From Rhytidiadelphus loreus (lineage: Eukaryota; Streptophyta; Bryopsida; Hypnales; Hylocomiaceae): 64,000 nucleotides of DNA. Positions 45,363-59,775 of the stretch are shown in pieces; position 1 is the first letter of the stretch, and every line of letters begins with the position of its first letter. The notes beneath the pieces were generated by a model that saw only the letters and a list, made by a program, of their open reading frames with translations, ran no database searches and was not told the DNA's origin. The translations under genes and the position numbers were made by a program. The stretch spans positions 37,078,935-37,142,934 of the forward strand of contig OX344764.1 of assembly GCA_947034895.1 (NCBI GenBank), read 5' to 3'.

Positions 45363-46139
45363 TCAACCCCTTAAGTTCTTTGACTATATTTTCACCAAAA
45401 ATGCTCCAAAAATGTCATTTCTATTACAAGTACCAAATTTTGGAAAGACATCATTTTTGGACACAAGTAACTATAGGATCTTGTAGTACACTCGTTAGAA
45501 AAGATGTGGAAAAAATTTCAGAAATTTCTAGTACGTGGATTGCAAGATATAAGCATTCGAATTCACTGAAATCATTTTTTGGGCCATGCAAAAAATAGGG
45601 CAACTCATCTTGGATATTTTGTACAAAATGATTCAAAATACAAAATTGTTAAGAATTTAGTTATGAAATTGAAAAATGCCAATCCCAATGGTTGCAATGT
45701 TGTAGTAAACAATTTACATCCTATAATTTTATTTTTTTCAAAAAATATTGAAAATTTAGTAAGATAAAGGACTTCAAGGTTTATTTTAGTGTAGAGATTT
45801 CATAATTACCCACTAACTAAAACTCCTCATAACTTTCATTTCATTAATCAAAATGGAATTATTCAAAGCTTTCTGCATATATAAAACTCTAGAAAACCAA
45901 TTTCAAATTTTTTTTCCTAATCTACCTAAACTGCCCACTTACAAAAAGATAGCAACATATTAGGCCATAACTTTAAACTCATGTTTTCATATGTCATGAA
46001 ATTTAGTGCATGTAAAAGATATTCCTTCTCTCCATCTTCTAATAAATTTCAGCATGAAATATGCAAATCTCGAGTCATAGGTACCTGCCCAAATTTTCTA
46101 TATTGACAAAAAAACACATATTGGTCCTTTAGGGGTTAA
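45363..46139. repeat. Foldback element of the CCCCTAAAGGACC family
   Basis: The right end reads GGTCCTTTAGGGGTTAAG, the complement of the 6117 left end. The left end reads TCAACCCCTTAAG. The interior ('ggatcttgtagtacactcgtt', 'aaaatttcagaaatttc') is closely related to 62950-63020, and 59280-59450 carries an inverted relative. No coding potential. Confidence 0.6.
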
Positions 46140-47583
46140 GCAAATGATTTACATGATACTAGAAAGGTTGATTTCTTGTAATTTCTTAAAGAGAGTAAGC
46201 AACCTATCCTTTGAAGATTAATCTTCAACTGTATGACGTTGTTGTGGACACTAAATGTCCGTTTGGATGACTTTCACCTAAGACTATAGTATGGAAAAAA
46301 AATTCATCCAATTTTTTTTGGAAGTTGCTTGAGTACATGTTCAATGAATAGTACTGCAAATTCTCTCATAATAGTATCATTGATTTTTCTAACAAAGAAG
46401 ATGTTTAATCCATGGATCATTTTGTAGTGTATTTGGAACATTTATTGTTATTTATCCTTGATGTGAAATTTAGCCATAAAAATAATATCCTTTTGAATTT
46501 AAGTCCAACTAATGAAACATTTGTTTCCATCCTATAGACTTAGGTGAAGTCTTCCAAAAGATGTTTAGTGTCCTTAGCATCATTTTAGGATTAACTCTTA
46601 AACGACATATCCAACTCAAGGGGCTAGATTTCAAAGAATCTTTCGGAAAATTTCTCATGTACTCAACTACATGTAAACTTCCTTGGTATCATTCTCTTTG
46701 TCTTCACAAGATGCATCTATTAATCTAAGTCTTGGATTTAAATAAGAATTTGAAATTATAGTTTTGCATTAGAAAGTTTGATCAAAACTTTGAATAGTGG
46801 TTTTGAAAGGGCTTTGAGGTTGCCCATGGCCTTGAGGAAGGTATAAATTCATCATTGATTGGTCAATTGAACAAATTACATAATGCCCATTTAAAAAGGA
46901 TTATAAAATCTAATTATTTGGGTAGCCCTAATAGGATCTCAAATGTCCTTTAAGGATTAAAAGTTATTCATCAAATACTTTTTAGTCTTAGGCATCTTTA
47001 CTGAATAAAATAATTAGTTAACGGACAATAAGGATCGAGATCCTATTATGAAAGGTACTAGTTGTTAGCCAAAGATGATAAAATTCACGGATAAGTAGTC
47101 ATGATCAAATTCAAAGATAGTTATTTACTTCCACAATATCCTTGAAAGGCATTCATCAAACCCTTCTAGTCTTTGGAGTACTTATTGGCAAAGTTAACTT
47201 TGAAAAAATGAAACCTATCGTTGATGCTATCAACTAGAAAATGATCAAATTATTAGATGAATTGGTGTTTCCTTTGTTTCTACAAAACCTTGACAATCAT
47301 TTACTTTGGACACTTTTAGTTGTCTATGACAATATAATTTTAATCCTTGTAGGAGGTAATCCTATCACTAAGATAGTTGGCTCCTCAAAATCAACTTCTT
47401 AGATGAATAGGTGCATTCTTTGTCTCTATAGTTTCATAGAAAGTCATTCATGGTACACTTTTAGTCCTTAGTGTCTTTACAAGGTTAACTTTCAATGACC
47501 AAAGCCAACAACCAAGTAACAAACTTCATAAATTGCAATAAATCCCACTTTCTATGCTTCATTCAGCGTCTCAATATATGGTG

Positions 47584-47810
47584 AGGGTGAACTGACCCCC
47601 TCATTGCTCCATCTCGGGGTTATTGTGAAAAAAAGTTCCCTAATTTTTGTTGTGATTTTTCTAATCTCTACACCTCCCCTAGTTAATTATGGGCCATTAA
47701 TTGCAAATCTGATTTCAGAATTTGCAAATTTTATCATCTGATTGCAAATAAAAAATTCCACAGTGTTTCCCCGAGGGTAAAACGGGGCAATGAGGAAGTC
47801 AGTTCACCCT
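47584..47810. mobile_element. MITE, copy A
   Basis: The terminal repeats AGGGTGAACTGACCCCCTCA and, inverted, TGAGGAAGTCAGTTCACCCT match at 22 of 24 positions. The interior holds 'attgcaaatctgatttcaga' and 'gcaaataaaaaattcca', shared with copies at 59535-59775 and 61893-62134. Size 227 bp, no coding potential. Confidence 0.75.
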
Positions 47811-48503
47811 GACCTCCATATATGGAGAGGATTATTTACTTTTCACAAATGAAATAGCATGTCTTGTATATAAGTCATAAAATTTTGAGATATGTTTGGT
47901 AAAATTTTAAAGAACTGAGATTCTAAAAAAGGTAAACTCATATCAAATTTTTGTTTTTAATTTTTTTGACACAAATGAAACAGAATTTCATTGCAAAGAA
48001 AAAATTACAAGCCTGCCAGCCACAAGTGGCCTGGCACGAGTGAGAAACAAAAAAAGAAGAGAAAGAAAAAGAAAATATGTTTTTGAATATTTCACCAGTG
48101 GTGTATATTGGAATGTGGAAAATCACGGTGTAAACCAATTTACTACGGAGTGTTTACATAGAATCTAGTGAATATGACAATGTAATGGCAACAGCTGAAG
48201 AGTCATAGCCAACCCACAGTTTTAATCTTCCTGCGAGTACAAATTTATATGATAAACAAATGATGTGATTGAAATCCTTTCGAAAATGGGGACAAGAGGT
48301 TCCCCACCTTACACATAAGCCAAATTCAATGGAAGCCAGAATACAGCTTCCAAAGAAGGAGAACACAGACAGAACCGAGACAAAATTGATTGCTCCGAAA
48401 TAAGCCTCGACGGCTACCTGGAGCTTTTAAAAGTGCTAAAAAATCTATAAATTCTTGCCCATTTATAGAGAGATCGTCCAAGGGCAGAAATCAAGGATGG
48501 ACT

Positions 48504-51500
48504 TTAAAGAACGTTGGTCTCTAAAAGAATCTGGTAAACGCCAACACATATTTCTCCTGTAATGAGAAGAATAATGATCCACTCAAGTGTGTCTGACTTC
48601 CTATTTTGGAGAATCTCCAAAAAGAATCGCACGTTGTGCTGCAAAACATGGACAAATGTTTCCTCAGTTGGCAGTGCACGTACAGAACTGCATGCAACTC
48701 ATAATTTACAAATTTTCTTTGCAACCGATACCAAAGCCATCAACTCAGGAAGTAGGCGTCTACAACAAATCATGGCATGCACACTATTACAGAGTGCACT
48801 GTCATTAATCATACCTGTATGATATTAAGCTTGAAGTCCAAACTCTCAAAACGCTCATCCAGCTCAAAATCGTCTCGCAAGTACTCCCAAATCTGTGCAT
48901 AATTTGCGTCTTTCCATGCCGTATCGGACCTGTTTAATCAGATTGCAAAGTGAACAATGATTAACAAAGTGGATAATCGCAAGTGTCTTCACCCCATATA
49001 GAAATGTTCACGTATCCCCTCAGTCGAAATCCTGAATGCAATCTAGAAAACCACTGATCCTAAAACCACATGTACGATTATACTAGACATAAGAAATTCA
49101 CTCCTTGGAAGGATAGGCCCCCAACACGCTACCTTTGGTTTCAAAACTTCTCTCATTCTCATTGGACACTGAATCTATTTACATATTCGAACCATTGCCT
49201 AGTCGAGACAACAGCAAAACATTATTTTTTTATAAATCTCACAGAACGAGGAACACAACTTATAAGAATCAGCGCCCGATAACCAAGCCTCCCTAGATAA
49301 TCATTATATCTTTCAGGCTAAATGGGATAAATCCTGCGTCAAGCCGCTTCCATGAAAAAATACTAGAAAGACGGAGAGAAATGGGCAAGAAAGTGCAGAC
49401 CTCTCCAGGAGACCCAAGCGGAGAATAACATCTGCAAGAGTGGTGTTGGCAGCCGCCACCAACTGAAACAGGCTTTTCCGAGTCATCGTGAAAGTACCCG
49501 TCTTCTCCATTCCTCGATTTAGCTCACTGAATGTGTTCACCATCTCATCCACCTACATCATTCATCAATATCTTTGTATTATCCCACTACTTCATGAACG
49601 TGATGCCCGAGATGCCATCGTTCTGTACTTCGAATAGTTCAATGCTTGATCTTGAGAAACAACCTCACACCACTGATATAGAGCAATATGCAATGCCAAA
49701 AGAGAATCTGTAGGAACAACGGAATCAACTACGACTAACACTGAAGTACAAAGTACAGTCAAGAGTGGCAAAAGAACCTTCTTGGCATAGTGATCAAGAG
49801 CAATGCTTTGACCAAGAATACTAGATATGACTCGAATATTGTCTGTGTCGAGCATCCGCAACATGATTCGATCTTGCCCTCCCTGACTCCACTCACTTAG
49901 AGTTGGCCTAACCAGCACCCCATAATCTGAGCACAATATGAACAAGATCAGTATTACATCAATGATCCTCTCCCTCTTCATGTACTGAGGTGAATAGTTA
50001 TTCTTAACCACTAAAGGACGACTCCACACTTGGGTACTGTGTTATTTAACTTATACAAGGTTCTTGAGTGACATGACGAGTACTAACAACGCATAAAGCT
50101 GTAAGAACATGATTCTCTTTTTTCAATCTACATTCTTATTCAATATTACAATGGTTCACTTATTGGTCAGGTAGATACGATTAAAACACGAATAAGTACA
50201 TACACCCAGGACAGGCCCTCATTCCTATAGAGCTATTGAGGCAGCATAAATTCATCAATGATTGTTACCGTACGAAGTAATCTGCTGATTATCAGAGTTA
50301 TCCTAGATTCCTTGTAAGAAAGTCTTGATAACAGGCTTTAAAAAGCCTCAAATCTCCTAAACAATCGGGACTACAGATGATTGACTGATTATCACTAACC
50401 AAACGGGTGTCGTGAAAGAAATAAAGAAATAATCGGGGAGTGAAACTATTACCGTCTTTTCTTGTCTCCCGAAACTCGTCTGTGCAGAACTTGCGCACGG
50501 CAGACAAGGCTTCCTCCTCTTCATCATCACCGAAGTTGAAGAACACAATAGACCCATATTGGAAGGCGACCATGAATCTTTCTTGAGAGCGACTTATTTC
50601 TGCAAATCCCTGCTCAACTTACAGATATTCAATCCCTTCATTCAATCACTGAGAATAATGAACCTGACCTATTATACCACCAATACGCAATTCTGTCAAA
50701 GGTGCTGCAACGAAAACAAGGCGAGGGATATGTGGAGATACAAGATAGAGAACTGTACAGGTCTGTTCGAGGTAGGTTTAGCATCGGCAGGTCGATTAGT
50801 GAACCGAATAATGAGATTGTTGCGCGACGTGGTGACCTCCAAGAAAGGCTCCTCCGACAGCCGTTTCAAATCCATACTGTATCCTCACCCGAATTCATTA
50901 TCAAGAGATGCACAAGCAGTTAACAACTTCACAACTGTGAAGACCTGGGCCATACATAACATGGGGACAGGAGCAGTATATAGACCCAGCGTTCCATATG
51001 ATACGGGGGTCCTATCCCAAGTACAGAGAAACCCGGTGAATTTATTAAAACCAGAGGTCATTGAGATCTCCCCCCCGGAGACACCCCTTTTTCGTATACT
51101 TTTTATTAGACACTACGCACGACAGCTTGCATGGCTTCGCAACTGTTCCAGCCTTATCACAGACCAAGACAGTCAACATGGATGTCTCTGAAGGTTCTGT
51201 CTCGGTTCGTATCTGTAGGGCTTGTGATATATGTGGTCCTTTAAAGAGCACCCTGAAGCCAGGATCGGGTGTCCTCTTCTGCAGGGGGTCTCCAATGCAG
51301 AGGCCTGGAAGAAGAAACTCTATAATACGCTGAGTTCCTCTTCCAGGTCCTCTGTAGTACAAACTAGCCCATGGCATGAAAGAGAATCTCACTAAGCTAA
51401 AATTCATATTCACAACTAAGTGAGTCATGGCGCAGAACAAAAACTTCAATGAATGATGGGTAGAAAAACAAAAAACACATAACACTCTGCAGCAACTGAT

Positions 51501-52191
51501 TACTGGTAGCAAAAACAGATCAACACAAACCAAGGCAGTCAACATGCATATTTCTGCGAAAAACTCACCTCCTCGAAATGTAGCAAGCCTTGACAGGAAT
51601 GTAGATATCATCTTGTTGAAATCTGGGAGGTGGATTGGGCGAAAGGCTGGCCCGTTGACGCGTCTCATACTCCCGAACCCGCACATGCTGTTGACCCCAG
51701 TCGACTCCATCGTCGTCTCTTGCAATCTTCACATCATTCCTAACCTTTCGATCCCTTCGCAGATCTTCTTCCTGATCATGGTCCCACTCCCTCTCTCGCA
51801 GCAATCTATTTGGATTTTCTGGGAGCTCTTCTTGAGTGTCCCAACACTCAGGTTCGCTGCTCTGCGCACTTGAAACATGCGTCCGACCCGGCGTCTCCTT
51901 GAACCCTTGCTTCCAGACCTGATTAGGGTTGCAAGCGTGGAGCTTGGGACTAGCGAGAGCAGATTGATCTGAAAAAGAGAAGAAGTTCCTGGAATGGCCG
52001 TTTTTAAATCTCGGCTGCAAAGCCCTGAGGATGGAATATGTTTCGATGCCTGACTCCCGTTCTGCGATTTTGTTCCATGATACCAAAGTCGTAGTAACCA
52101 GGTTCGCTTCTTCGGTTACAGGAGGGAAGTGACTGGCCTTGAACGCCCGGCCGAACTGCTGCAAACGTCTCCATTGAGTGCTTGCTCTCAT
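48504..52191 (-). CDS. RMD1/DUF155 family protein, mitochondrial
   Basis: Exons: 52191-51569, 50876-50759, 50609-50453, 49926-49778, 49552-49401, 48929-48815 and 48662-48504, all GT..AG with matching phases, giving 490 residues. Residues 1-25 (MRASTQWRRLQQFGRAFKAS...) form a basic, serine-containing, acid-free presequence for mitochondria. A charged linker follows; the DUF155 domain begins at 'DDIYIPVKACYIS' and runs through 'VAFQYGSIVFFNFGDDEEEE', 'LALDHYAKK'-type and 'LGLLERSDTAWKDANYAQIW' blocks to a C-terminal membrane segment 'LEWIIILLITGEICVGVYQI'. This is the layout of yeast RMD1 and Arabidopsis RETARDED ROOT GROWTH, which are mitochondrial inner-membrane-linked proteins needed for mitochondrial translation or cell division in meristems. 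Which plant paralogue it is cannot be told here. Intron 1 contains a small inserted element. Confidence 0.88.
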
Positions 52192-55100
52192 TGTGCCTTA
52201 TCCCTCTCGGTCACGACCATCTTCAAGTCCAAACCCCTGGTGTAATGCGCCCGCCATACAAGCACACAAGAATTTATTCAGCAAAATTGCCCCCACATGC
52301 CAAAAAACACTTCACCAAGAACCAGTTCGCAAACTTAGGACTTGTAACAATAGAAATTAGCGAACGAACGCCGCAACAGAAGCTAAGCTCCCAATCACAA
52401 AACACCGCATCAAAAGCACGTCAATGACAGAAGTGACACAAATTCCTTCGCGGAAGAACCATTCCCAAAATTAGGGTTCGCAAATAGAGAAAAAAATTAA
52501 CAACTGCTAGCGATGACAACTCAAGAACGCCACACCAGATCCCACAATCACAAACACCGCATCAAGACACTTCAATGAGCTCACAGGAGTTGTCGAAAAA
52601 ATCCTATGAAACACCAAATGCAATTGACAGAGTTGTAATCACAACGATGACAAAACTCGGCAAGAATCGAAAGAATGATCCACAGATTACGAAATCTTAC
52701 GGTTCCTCTCTCCAATTAAGCTTCACCGGCAGGAAAAAAATCCGTTCTGGTGCTTTGAAGCTCTCCACGATGGAAACTCAGACACCAGAAAGTTGATGTT
52801 TTACCAAATTCCTAACAGATGCATCAACGGCGCCGCAGAGAAATCAATCGAGCAGTCTGTTTTGGCTTCTTCATCCTTCGAGGGGGATGAGCATGGATGT
52901 GCCAGTTTGCCAACCGTAGAGTGGTGATCACGGAATGTAACTCTTTCGTTTCGGGCAGACTTTAGGGCATCTGGAATCGTCCAACCCTTGGATAAAAGAA
53001 AGAAAAAAAAATCTGAATTTTACATGGAAGTGTGAAGGTAAACCATCCCTGTTACAAACAGAATTATTAGTTTGCCCTCATGCCATTGTTGAACTTTTTT
53101 AATTTTTTTTATATAAATTTTCACATAAAGACAAATGTAAGAAACAATGAGAACAATTGAAATTATATTTTTTGCCATAAAATATGATTTTGTTATGGAA
53201 TTTTGAAGTGTGTTGCCTAATTCACACAAAACACTCTTTAGACTACCCCAAAACCAACAAAAAGTGTAATTGTAAGAGTCACCTTATTTGCCTAAATTGG
53301 TCAGATTATTTTCTAATATGGTCACAAAGCAAAGGCCTACAAAAGTCACTTCTTGTAATGGATTTAAAGTTCCTATTGTGGTTACTAGTCACTCCATTAT
53401 AGCTCTGGGGGGTACTTAGAGTGTCCATTAGAAACCACATGCAAACAAAAGAATTTTAAATTAAATTAAATTAAAAAATATATGAATAGATTTTCCTACT
53501 TTGAAAGTTTATGTTTTGAATTATTCATATTTTTATTTGTTAATAATAATCAGTTACAAGTTTTTGAAGTAAAAAGATACATTACAGAAGTGAAAAATAA
53601 CTTTCACACCTCTATATTATATAAGAAAAAATTGTCTAAAAAACAAATAAAAAATTCCTAAAAATAACTCTCTATTGAAAGCTCATTTTGAGTAGAATGT
53701 TGATTCCATAGTCATCTAAATGTATTCTTTATAATTATTTGAGTTGAAAAACATGCCATATTTGTTCATTTTCAACCTCTTCTAGAAATCATTTCATAGT
53801 TTATTTGAGTTGGAAATTTTTGCAATAGAACCCTATAGTCATTATTAAACAATGTTCAAAATTTTAGATTGAAATTAAAGTTTATAAGAAACCACTTGTT
53901 CGCACGTGGTTTGTTGTACCGTAGTAGGACTAAGTGCACCCCCCGAGTTTTTAAGCACTTGCATCAAAATCTCCAAGTTTCAAAATGTAACGGTAAATTC
54001 AAACGTAAGTTTTACTTTACTCTTTTGAAATCAAATTTTTCATGTGAGAAGCACAATTATTATTTTTTTGTGGCCTCGACATTTGTGGAGCTAGGCATGA
54101 CTAGCAAAAGGCGGCATGGAGTACAATTTATCATAGATGCAACTTTGGGCCATAGTTTTAACTTTAGTTGGGATTTCAACACCTAAATTGGGGACTTTGG
54201 CGCCCATACGGTCCACGTGGATCATTGGAGATTCATATTTTTCAATTTGAGTCTCCCACATGATGAAGTGAGAGGTATTTGCCTTGGAATTTCATCCAAA
54301 CATGCAATCATTTTTTTAAAATGGTGTAAATTTGACTGTTGTAGTATTTGTGAGGATTTTTTTAGTTTCTTTTGAAGCTTTTCTTCATGTTTTATTAGTA
54401 AAAGAGTGGTTGTAAAACCACTTGTTACATTTGGTATACTTATGTACTATGGATATTTATTTTCTTTACTCTGCTATGGATGTCACTAGTATTTAGTGGT
54501 TGTGATGATTGAATTTTTTTCTCATTTCTTTCATTACTTAAAAGATTTGTTGTCATTGTCATTACAATCTCATGGTGTTTTTCCTATGACCACTATATCT
54601 AAGGTTGGTGAGGTGCTATTAATTACTAAAAAGTGGATAGGAGTTTGCAAATTATGTTGAACAACAAGCCTTAAGGCAAGCTGGTCTATATAATCTATAC
54701 ACACTTGCCCACTCTCTAGCATTAAGACCAAGGGGTGCATATTCAATGATTTGTATAATATAATACACTATAATGAGTTTTGTATATACTTGACATCGTT
54801 TTCATGCTTTGTCATCCTATTATTTGTTTTTGTTTCTTGCTGCTAGCCTAACTCCTTCTACTAGTCATTGTTATTTTGTCTTTTGTATTCTGTTGCTAGC
54901 CTATTTCCTACTGCAAGCTTCATTTCTATTCATGTAGAATGAGAATCGGCAAAGCAAGCGTATTCTCTTGGCACAATCAATAGGTTCTTTAGGGACGTTG
55001 ATTCTATAAACTAACCAACCTCAAAACGAGTTGAATACGCATCCTCTGGTTATAATGTATTGGTGTGGTTAGATTGCTAGCCAATTACAAGGCTCATTGT

Positions 55101-56674
55101 TGACTTATAGCATGCTATCTCTCATATTGGCACGATGTGTTTGCGCATGACAAATTCACAAATAAAATATAAAGTCATTAAATACAATATTATTTTAAAT
55201 GGGACTAGATGTTGATTTTAGGACCAATTGTTGATTTCATAAATGCCTAATGATTATAACGAAAGCAAATGGAGAACTTTAGGAAACCACATTAGGACTT
55301 TGCTTGAATTGCATTAGAACCACATAGAAACATAAAAAGAACATAATGAGAATCTAAATGAGAATATAGTAGAAACAACATGAAAACTAGAATATAAAAA
55401 CCAAAGTGGAAAAATCATAATAATTTCATTGGTAACCCTATGAGAACTTTCAAAAACCATGTAAGAATGTAAATAAAAAAATCATGATAATTTAATTAGG
55501 AACCTTGTAGAAACACCAAAGGAACTCCATAGGAAAATATGTCTTCAATTCTAAAATCTCTAATAATGTGTTTTTCCCTTGAGCTCTCAAATTCACAACC
55601 AAATAAGCCTTGTTTGAATGTAGATAACCTTGAGCATCTAAATGCATAAAAAATAAAACCTCAAATGAAGCCTAAGTTTCCTAAACATCTAGTGTGAACA
55701 TCAATTAATTAATAGAATAGTTCATAAATGTGAATATATTAATGAGGCAAGTTCTTTGTAGGGTTCTTTAAAAGGATGTTACACCACATCTAGAGCTAAA
55801 GCGTGTAGTGTCATCCATAGGAGAGGTTTGCTTTTCTTGAAATTTGTATGTTTAAAGCAAGATGGTTACACTTGAAACAATTGAAGGAAATCACTTTCTT
55901 CTAGACAACTTTGTCTTGCAAAAAATGACAACATTCAAATTCCAAATGCATAATGCTTGGGGATTCTATTATTATTGGAAGCATATTGTAGACAACTACG
56001 AGCTTAATTTGCTCTCTGGAATGAATGGAAATATTAGATGAGGAATTTTTGCACAAATTATATGACTCCATTGGACGTCCTTTGAATTGATTAACATATT
56101 TTTTATTGCTTCATTAATTTTCTCTCAAGGTTGTGTTTCATTAGGAGCATTTTTAGAAACTTTTTGTTATTGAAAAGCATTTTGTATTTATTTCATTAGT
56201 ATGGCAAGTTGTGAAGTTGCTCCCAAATTTATTAATATTCTTTGAGTCTATGATGTTTTTTGATGTTTGTGTTTAAAGGCTTTCTAATATAACCAAAATT
56301 CTTAAAGCTTGTCTTTGCACTTTCTACGTGTTTGAATAACTGTAGTTCTTAAAGTAGAAAATTTGCCTTCAAAGTTTGAATCCACTTAGTCCTCCAATAT
56401 TATATATCTTCAGTTCTAGTCTTCAATGCAATAGTTACCTTCAAAGATGTATACAAGCATTGAGAGATTTGGAATTGCAATCACGTTTCTACCTTTTAGT
56501 CACTCAAGTTCATTGTCATGAATCTTTTATTGTTTGTTTCTTGATTTTCATCTTCATTAAAAATTTGTAATGTGAAGAATGAAAGAATCTCTTGATGCAA
56601 CCAGATTTATAAAATTTGAAAATAAATGCCAAAAAAATTATTTGCAAAAAACAAATTGTATTTTCAATTCCTAG

Positions 56675-56753
56675 AATATCTGTCCAATTTAGGATTTTAT
56701 GGGATGCATTCCACATCTTTATTAATTCTAAAATCCTAAATTGGACAGATATT
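56675..56753. repeat. Perfect 25-bp inverted repeat (hairpin)
   Basis: The left arm 56675-56699 (AATATCTGTCCAATTTAGGA...) and right arm 56729-56753 are exact complements, separated by 29 bp. There are no longer terminal repeats or obvious target duplications. The arm length and loop would suit a small-RNA precursor, but no promoter is visible and the stem has no mismatches, which is unusual for a plant microRNA. Confidence 0.75.
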
Positions 56754-58803
56754 GGTAAACATATTCTCCACATGATGTACTATATGAAAAATATAAAAAA
56801 TATTTAAATTTACTACCCATAGTACAAAAAGAATTCACAAATGGCAAATGAAGTCATTTGAAAATAATTAGATAGGACCTAAACTAACTCCGGCTTGCTT
56901 TGACTACAAAAACAAGTTTCATTTAATATGTACAATTAAAGTTTACAAAAAATTTACAACATGACCTAATACTAATTCCCAAAGAACTATTGTCACTTCA
57001 TAGAACAAATGAAATTTCAAGTAGAAACCTATGGTCTCAATTTTTGCCCTAATTTTTTTTTAAATTTGAAGGTAGAAAAATTGATTAGCTTTGTAGGAAT
57101 ATAATTTTTTCAATTGGTGCCCAAGAACAGAAGTTATATCTAAATAAGCTCAAAATAGAAAAGAAGGGGTAGCAAAAAAAAAATCCAAAACTTTGAATTT
57201 TGTTTTAAAATGTTTTTTTTCTTGTAGATTATATTTTTGCCTACACGGAAAGCTTTAATTCATTCCATTTGGATTTGTTATAAAAATGTTATGAACAAAC
57301 TTGTTTTTTGGACAACTAGAGCATCTTTAAAAAAAATAACTAATATGATTCATTTTTAAATGCAAATTTTACATCTTTTTAAGAAAAAAAGTTCCACATG
57401 GTTTAGATTGCTTATTAGAACAATCTCTTCATTGGAATTAGTTTAGTGCATTTTAATTCTATCTAAGAGATATTAATAATTTAGATTATCCTCTATCTTG
57501 TACCTACTTCTACTTTATATATATATATTTAGATTACAACTCCTGGATTAAGTCAAGGTTCTATGTAATCTACTATTGTTCCATAGATATCTCAAAATAT
57601 ATTGTATATATCTAATTGATTACTCTAAGTATATATGAATACTTATATAGGATCTATTATACATAATTTTCAGACCATATAGCTGACTTATTTTTCTTTG
57701 GTACATATCTTATCTTTTAGAAAGACCAAAGTTGAAAATTACTTTGGTTCTTCCAAACTTCTATAGTAAAGGATTTAAACTTAATAAGAGATTAAAAGCT
57801 CTTGGCCACTAACGGCTATAGGAAGCAGACTGCACTGACAATACAGCTTCTACAGCTATACTGGATTTCAAAAAATTAATGTATCAAGATCTCGTATCTA
57901 TACGTTTTTTAGAAATCAAGTATTCCCATATCTAATGGTAATCTGGGGACCATGCGTTAATTAGGCTTGATTAAACCTAAATTAAAGGCATGGTTGGATG
58001 CACTGGCTAGTATAGTTCTTTTGAAAATAGAACTACCGCGCTCACAGTTACATCTCCCGCTCTCCCGATGGTTACATAATGTTGCTTATCTGCTAATCGC
58101 TCGCATTAGATCTCTCGCTGCAGATACATTACTATCTGTCTGCTGACGTTTGCTCACGCTACTGATTACAACAGGTTGTCTAGATCTTATCGAAACAATA
58201 TCGGTCGGTTTGGCAATGCATGTGTTGTTTTTGGGCGTACAATCTTTACTATGGTTCTTGGATCACAGAACAACGGCCAACAGGTGGAGGACTATTCCGT
58301 AGTTTTGTATAATGGTGAACTTTTGTAAAACGTTGTTATTTTATGTAAAGATTGGAAATAGAGATTTTTTTCTTGGGTGAACAAACGATGACAAGTTGTG
58401 GTAATTTTAAGACACCTCGTACATGTTGAGTGACAAACTAACTGTTTGCTGTTGTTGACATGGGTACAAGTGAGGATTACCACCATCTAGGAAATTTTTC
58501 AAAATTTTTTCAAATTTTTTTTCATGAAATTTCAAACGATGATTTTAGCGTATGAAGGATGAGGGATTATGACAATTAGACGTTACAAACATCCATACTT
58601 ACCCTACCTTACTCGGAATACTTGTCAATTGAGCTTAGAAAGGTCTATCTGTGATGTTCTGGAAAAAACTTTCCCTGGATATCTATCAGGATACTAATTT
58701 GTGATCGTTCTCTACCACAAATGGATAGTAAGCAAACAACGAAACACAATTGATTTGCTAAAGTGAACACATGATTCAACTTTTTGCTTTTAAATAATTC
58801 GCT

Positions 58804-58915
58804 CTGGAGAAATGTTTTGTGACCATACTGTATTGGTTAGTTAGTAGCTAAGGATCCAACTGGAGAAATATTTTGTGACCATACTGTATTGGTTAGTTAG
58901 TAGCTAAGGATCCAA
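58804..58915. repeat. 56-bp tandem duplication
   Basis: Two 56-bp units differ at one base (ATGTTTTG against ATATTTTG). Each contains 'gtgaccatactgtattggtt'. This is a recent, non-coding tandem duplication. Confidence 0.9.
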
Positions 58916-59534
58916 CTGCTTGTCTAAATCTGGGTTGTTAAAACTAAGCACGCACTTCGTAATTAAATAGCTAATTAATTCAAAGTTTTGAAAATATGCT
59001 ACTCGACGTAGAAAGCCTATAAAAACATCAAGGTCATTTTGTTCTAATGCATGATTAAAGATTATAAATCTTTTTCATAAATAAGACTATACATTTGGAT
59101 GTATAGACAATGAGTTTGAAAATATTCTAAAAAGGAAAATAGAACCTACTCTGACTCAAGCAGAGAAGTATCAAAAAGCTATTTTTTTTTTTTTAATTTT
59201 TTTTTTTAATTTCCTAGACCCTTAACATAATTCTCCAATAATCATAAAGATTAAAAGCTCAAAACTCTGTAGTACAAAAAATTAAAATTAAGAAAGTTCA
59301 AAGTCAAATAATCTAGTTCTGCAATGTATTGAAAAACTTGTTTTTTTCAATTTATACATAGATATCTTACAATTTCTAAAATCATAATTTCTGAAATTTT
59401 TTCCACACATTTTCGTACTAGTTAGGTTTAAGATCCTACAGTTATATGTACAAAAAAAGCAATTTTCAATTTTTTTTACTCTTTGCTGTAAAAAAGGCAC
59501 TTTTGAGTGTATTTTCACACAAAAAAAGCCTTGG

Positions 59535-59775
59535 TTATATAAGGCCAAGGTGAATGACCCCCTCGCTCGACCCTGTGGGCAAACCCTGGAATTATTTATT
59601 TTCCGCACATAAATTTTTTTTCAAAATTTTAATTCATTTTTGTAATTAGAGACCCCAAATTAGTTTAGAGAGGTCAAGAGTATACCCTAGAACGGCCTAA
59701 AATACAGGGCTTTTTTTTACATGCACCCTTGGTAAGGCCGAGTGAGGGGGTCAATCCTACCCAATCTTATATAAG
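59535..59775. mobile_element. MITE, copy B
   Basis: The ends read TTATATAAGGCCAAGGTGAA and, inverted, TTGACCCCCTCACTCG-type sequence with a terminal TTATATAA. The internal halves carry 'tgaccccctcgctcg' and 'cgagtgagggggtca'. The central part is related to copies A and C only at its edges, so it is the most diverged member. It interrupts a dispersed AT-rich repeat. Confidence 0.6.

Larger units (their letters stand above)
44500..48503. other. AT-rich intergenic region, no gene
   Basis: No frame longer than 72 codons has any protein-like pattern. A diverged inverted copy of the 4100-4320 repeat lies at about 45000-45190. Two discrete elements are listed separately (45363-46139 and 47584-47810). 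The minus-strand frame at 48154-48366 contains hydrophobic stretches but lies beyond the DUF155 stop codon and has no start or splice partner. Confidence 0.5.

Noticed and set aside
48154..48420. Hydrophobic C-terminal exon for the DUF155 gene
   Set aside because: The exon at 48662-48504 already gives the family-typical C-terminal membrane segment and stop; the extra frame does not join in phase.
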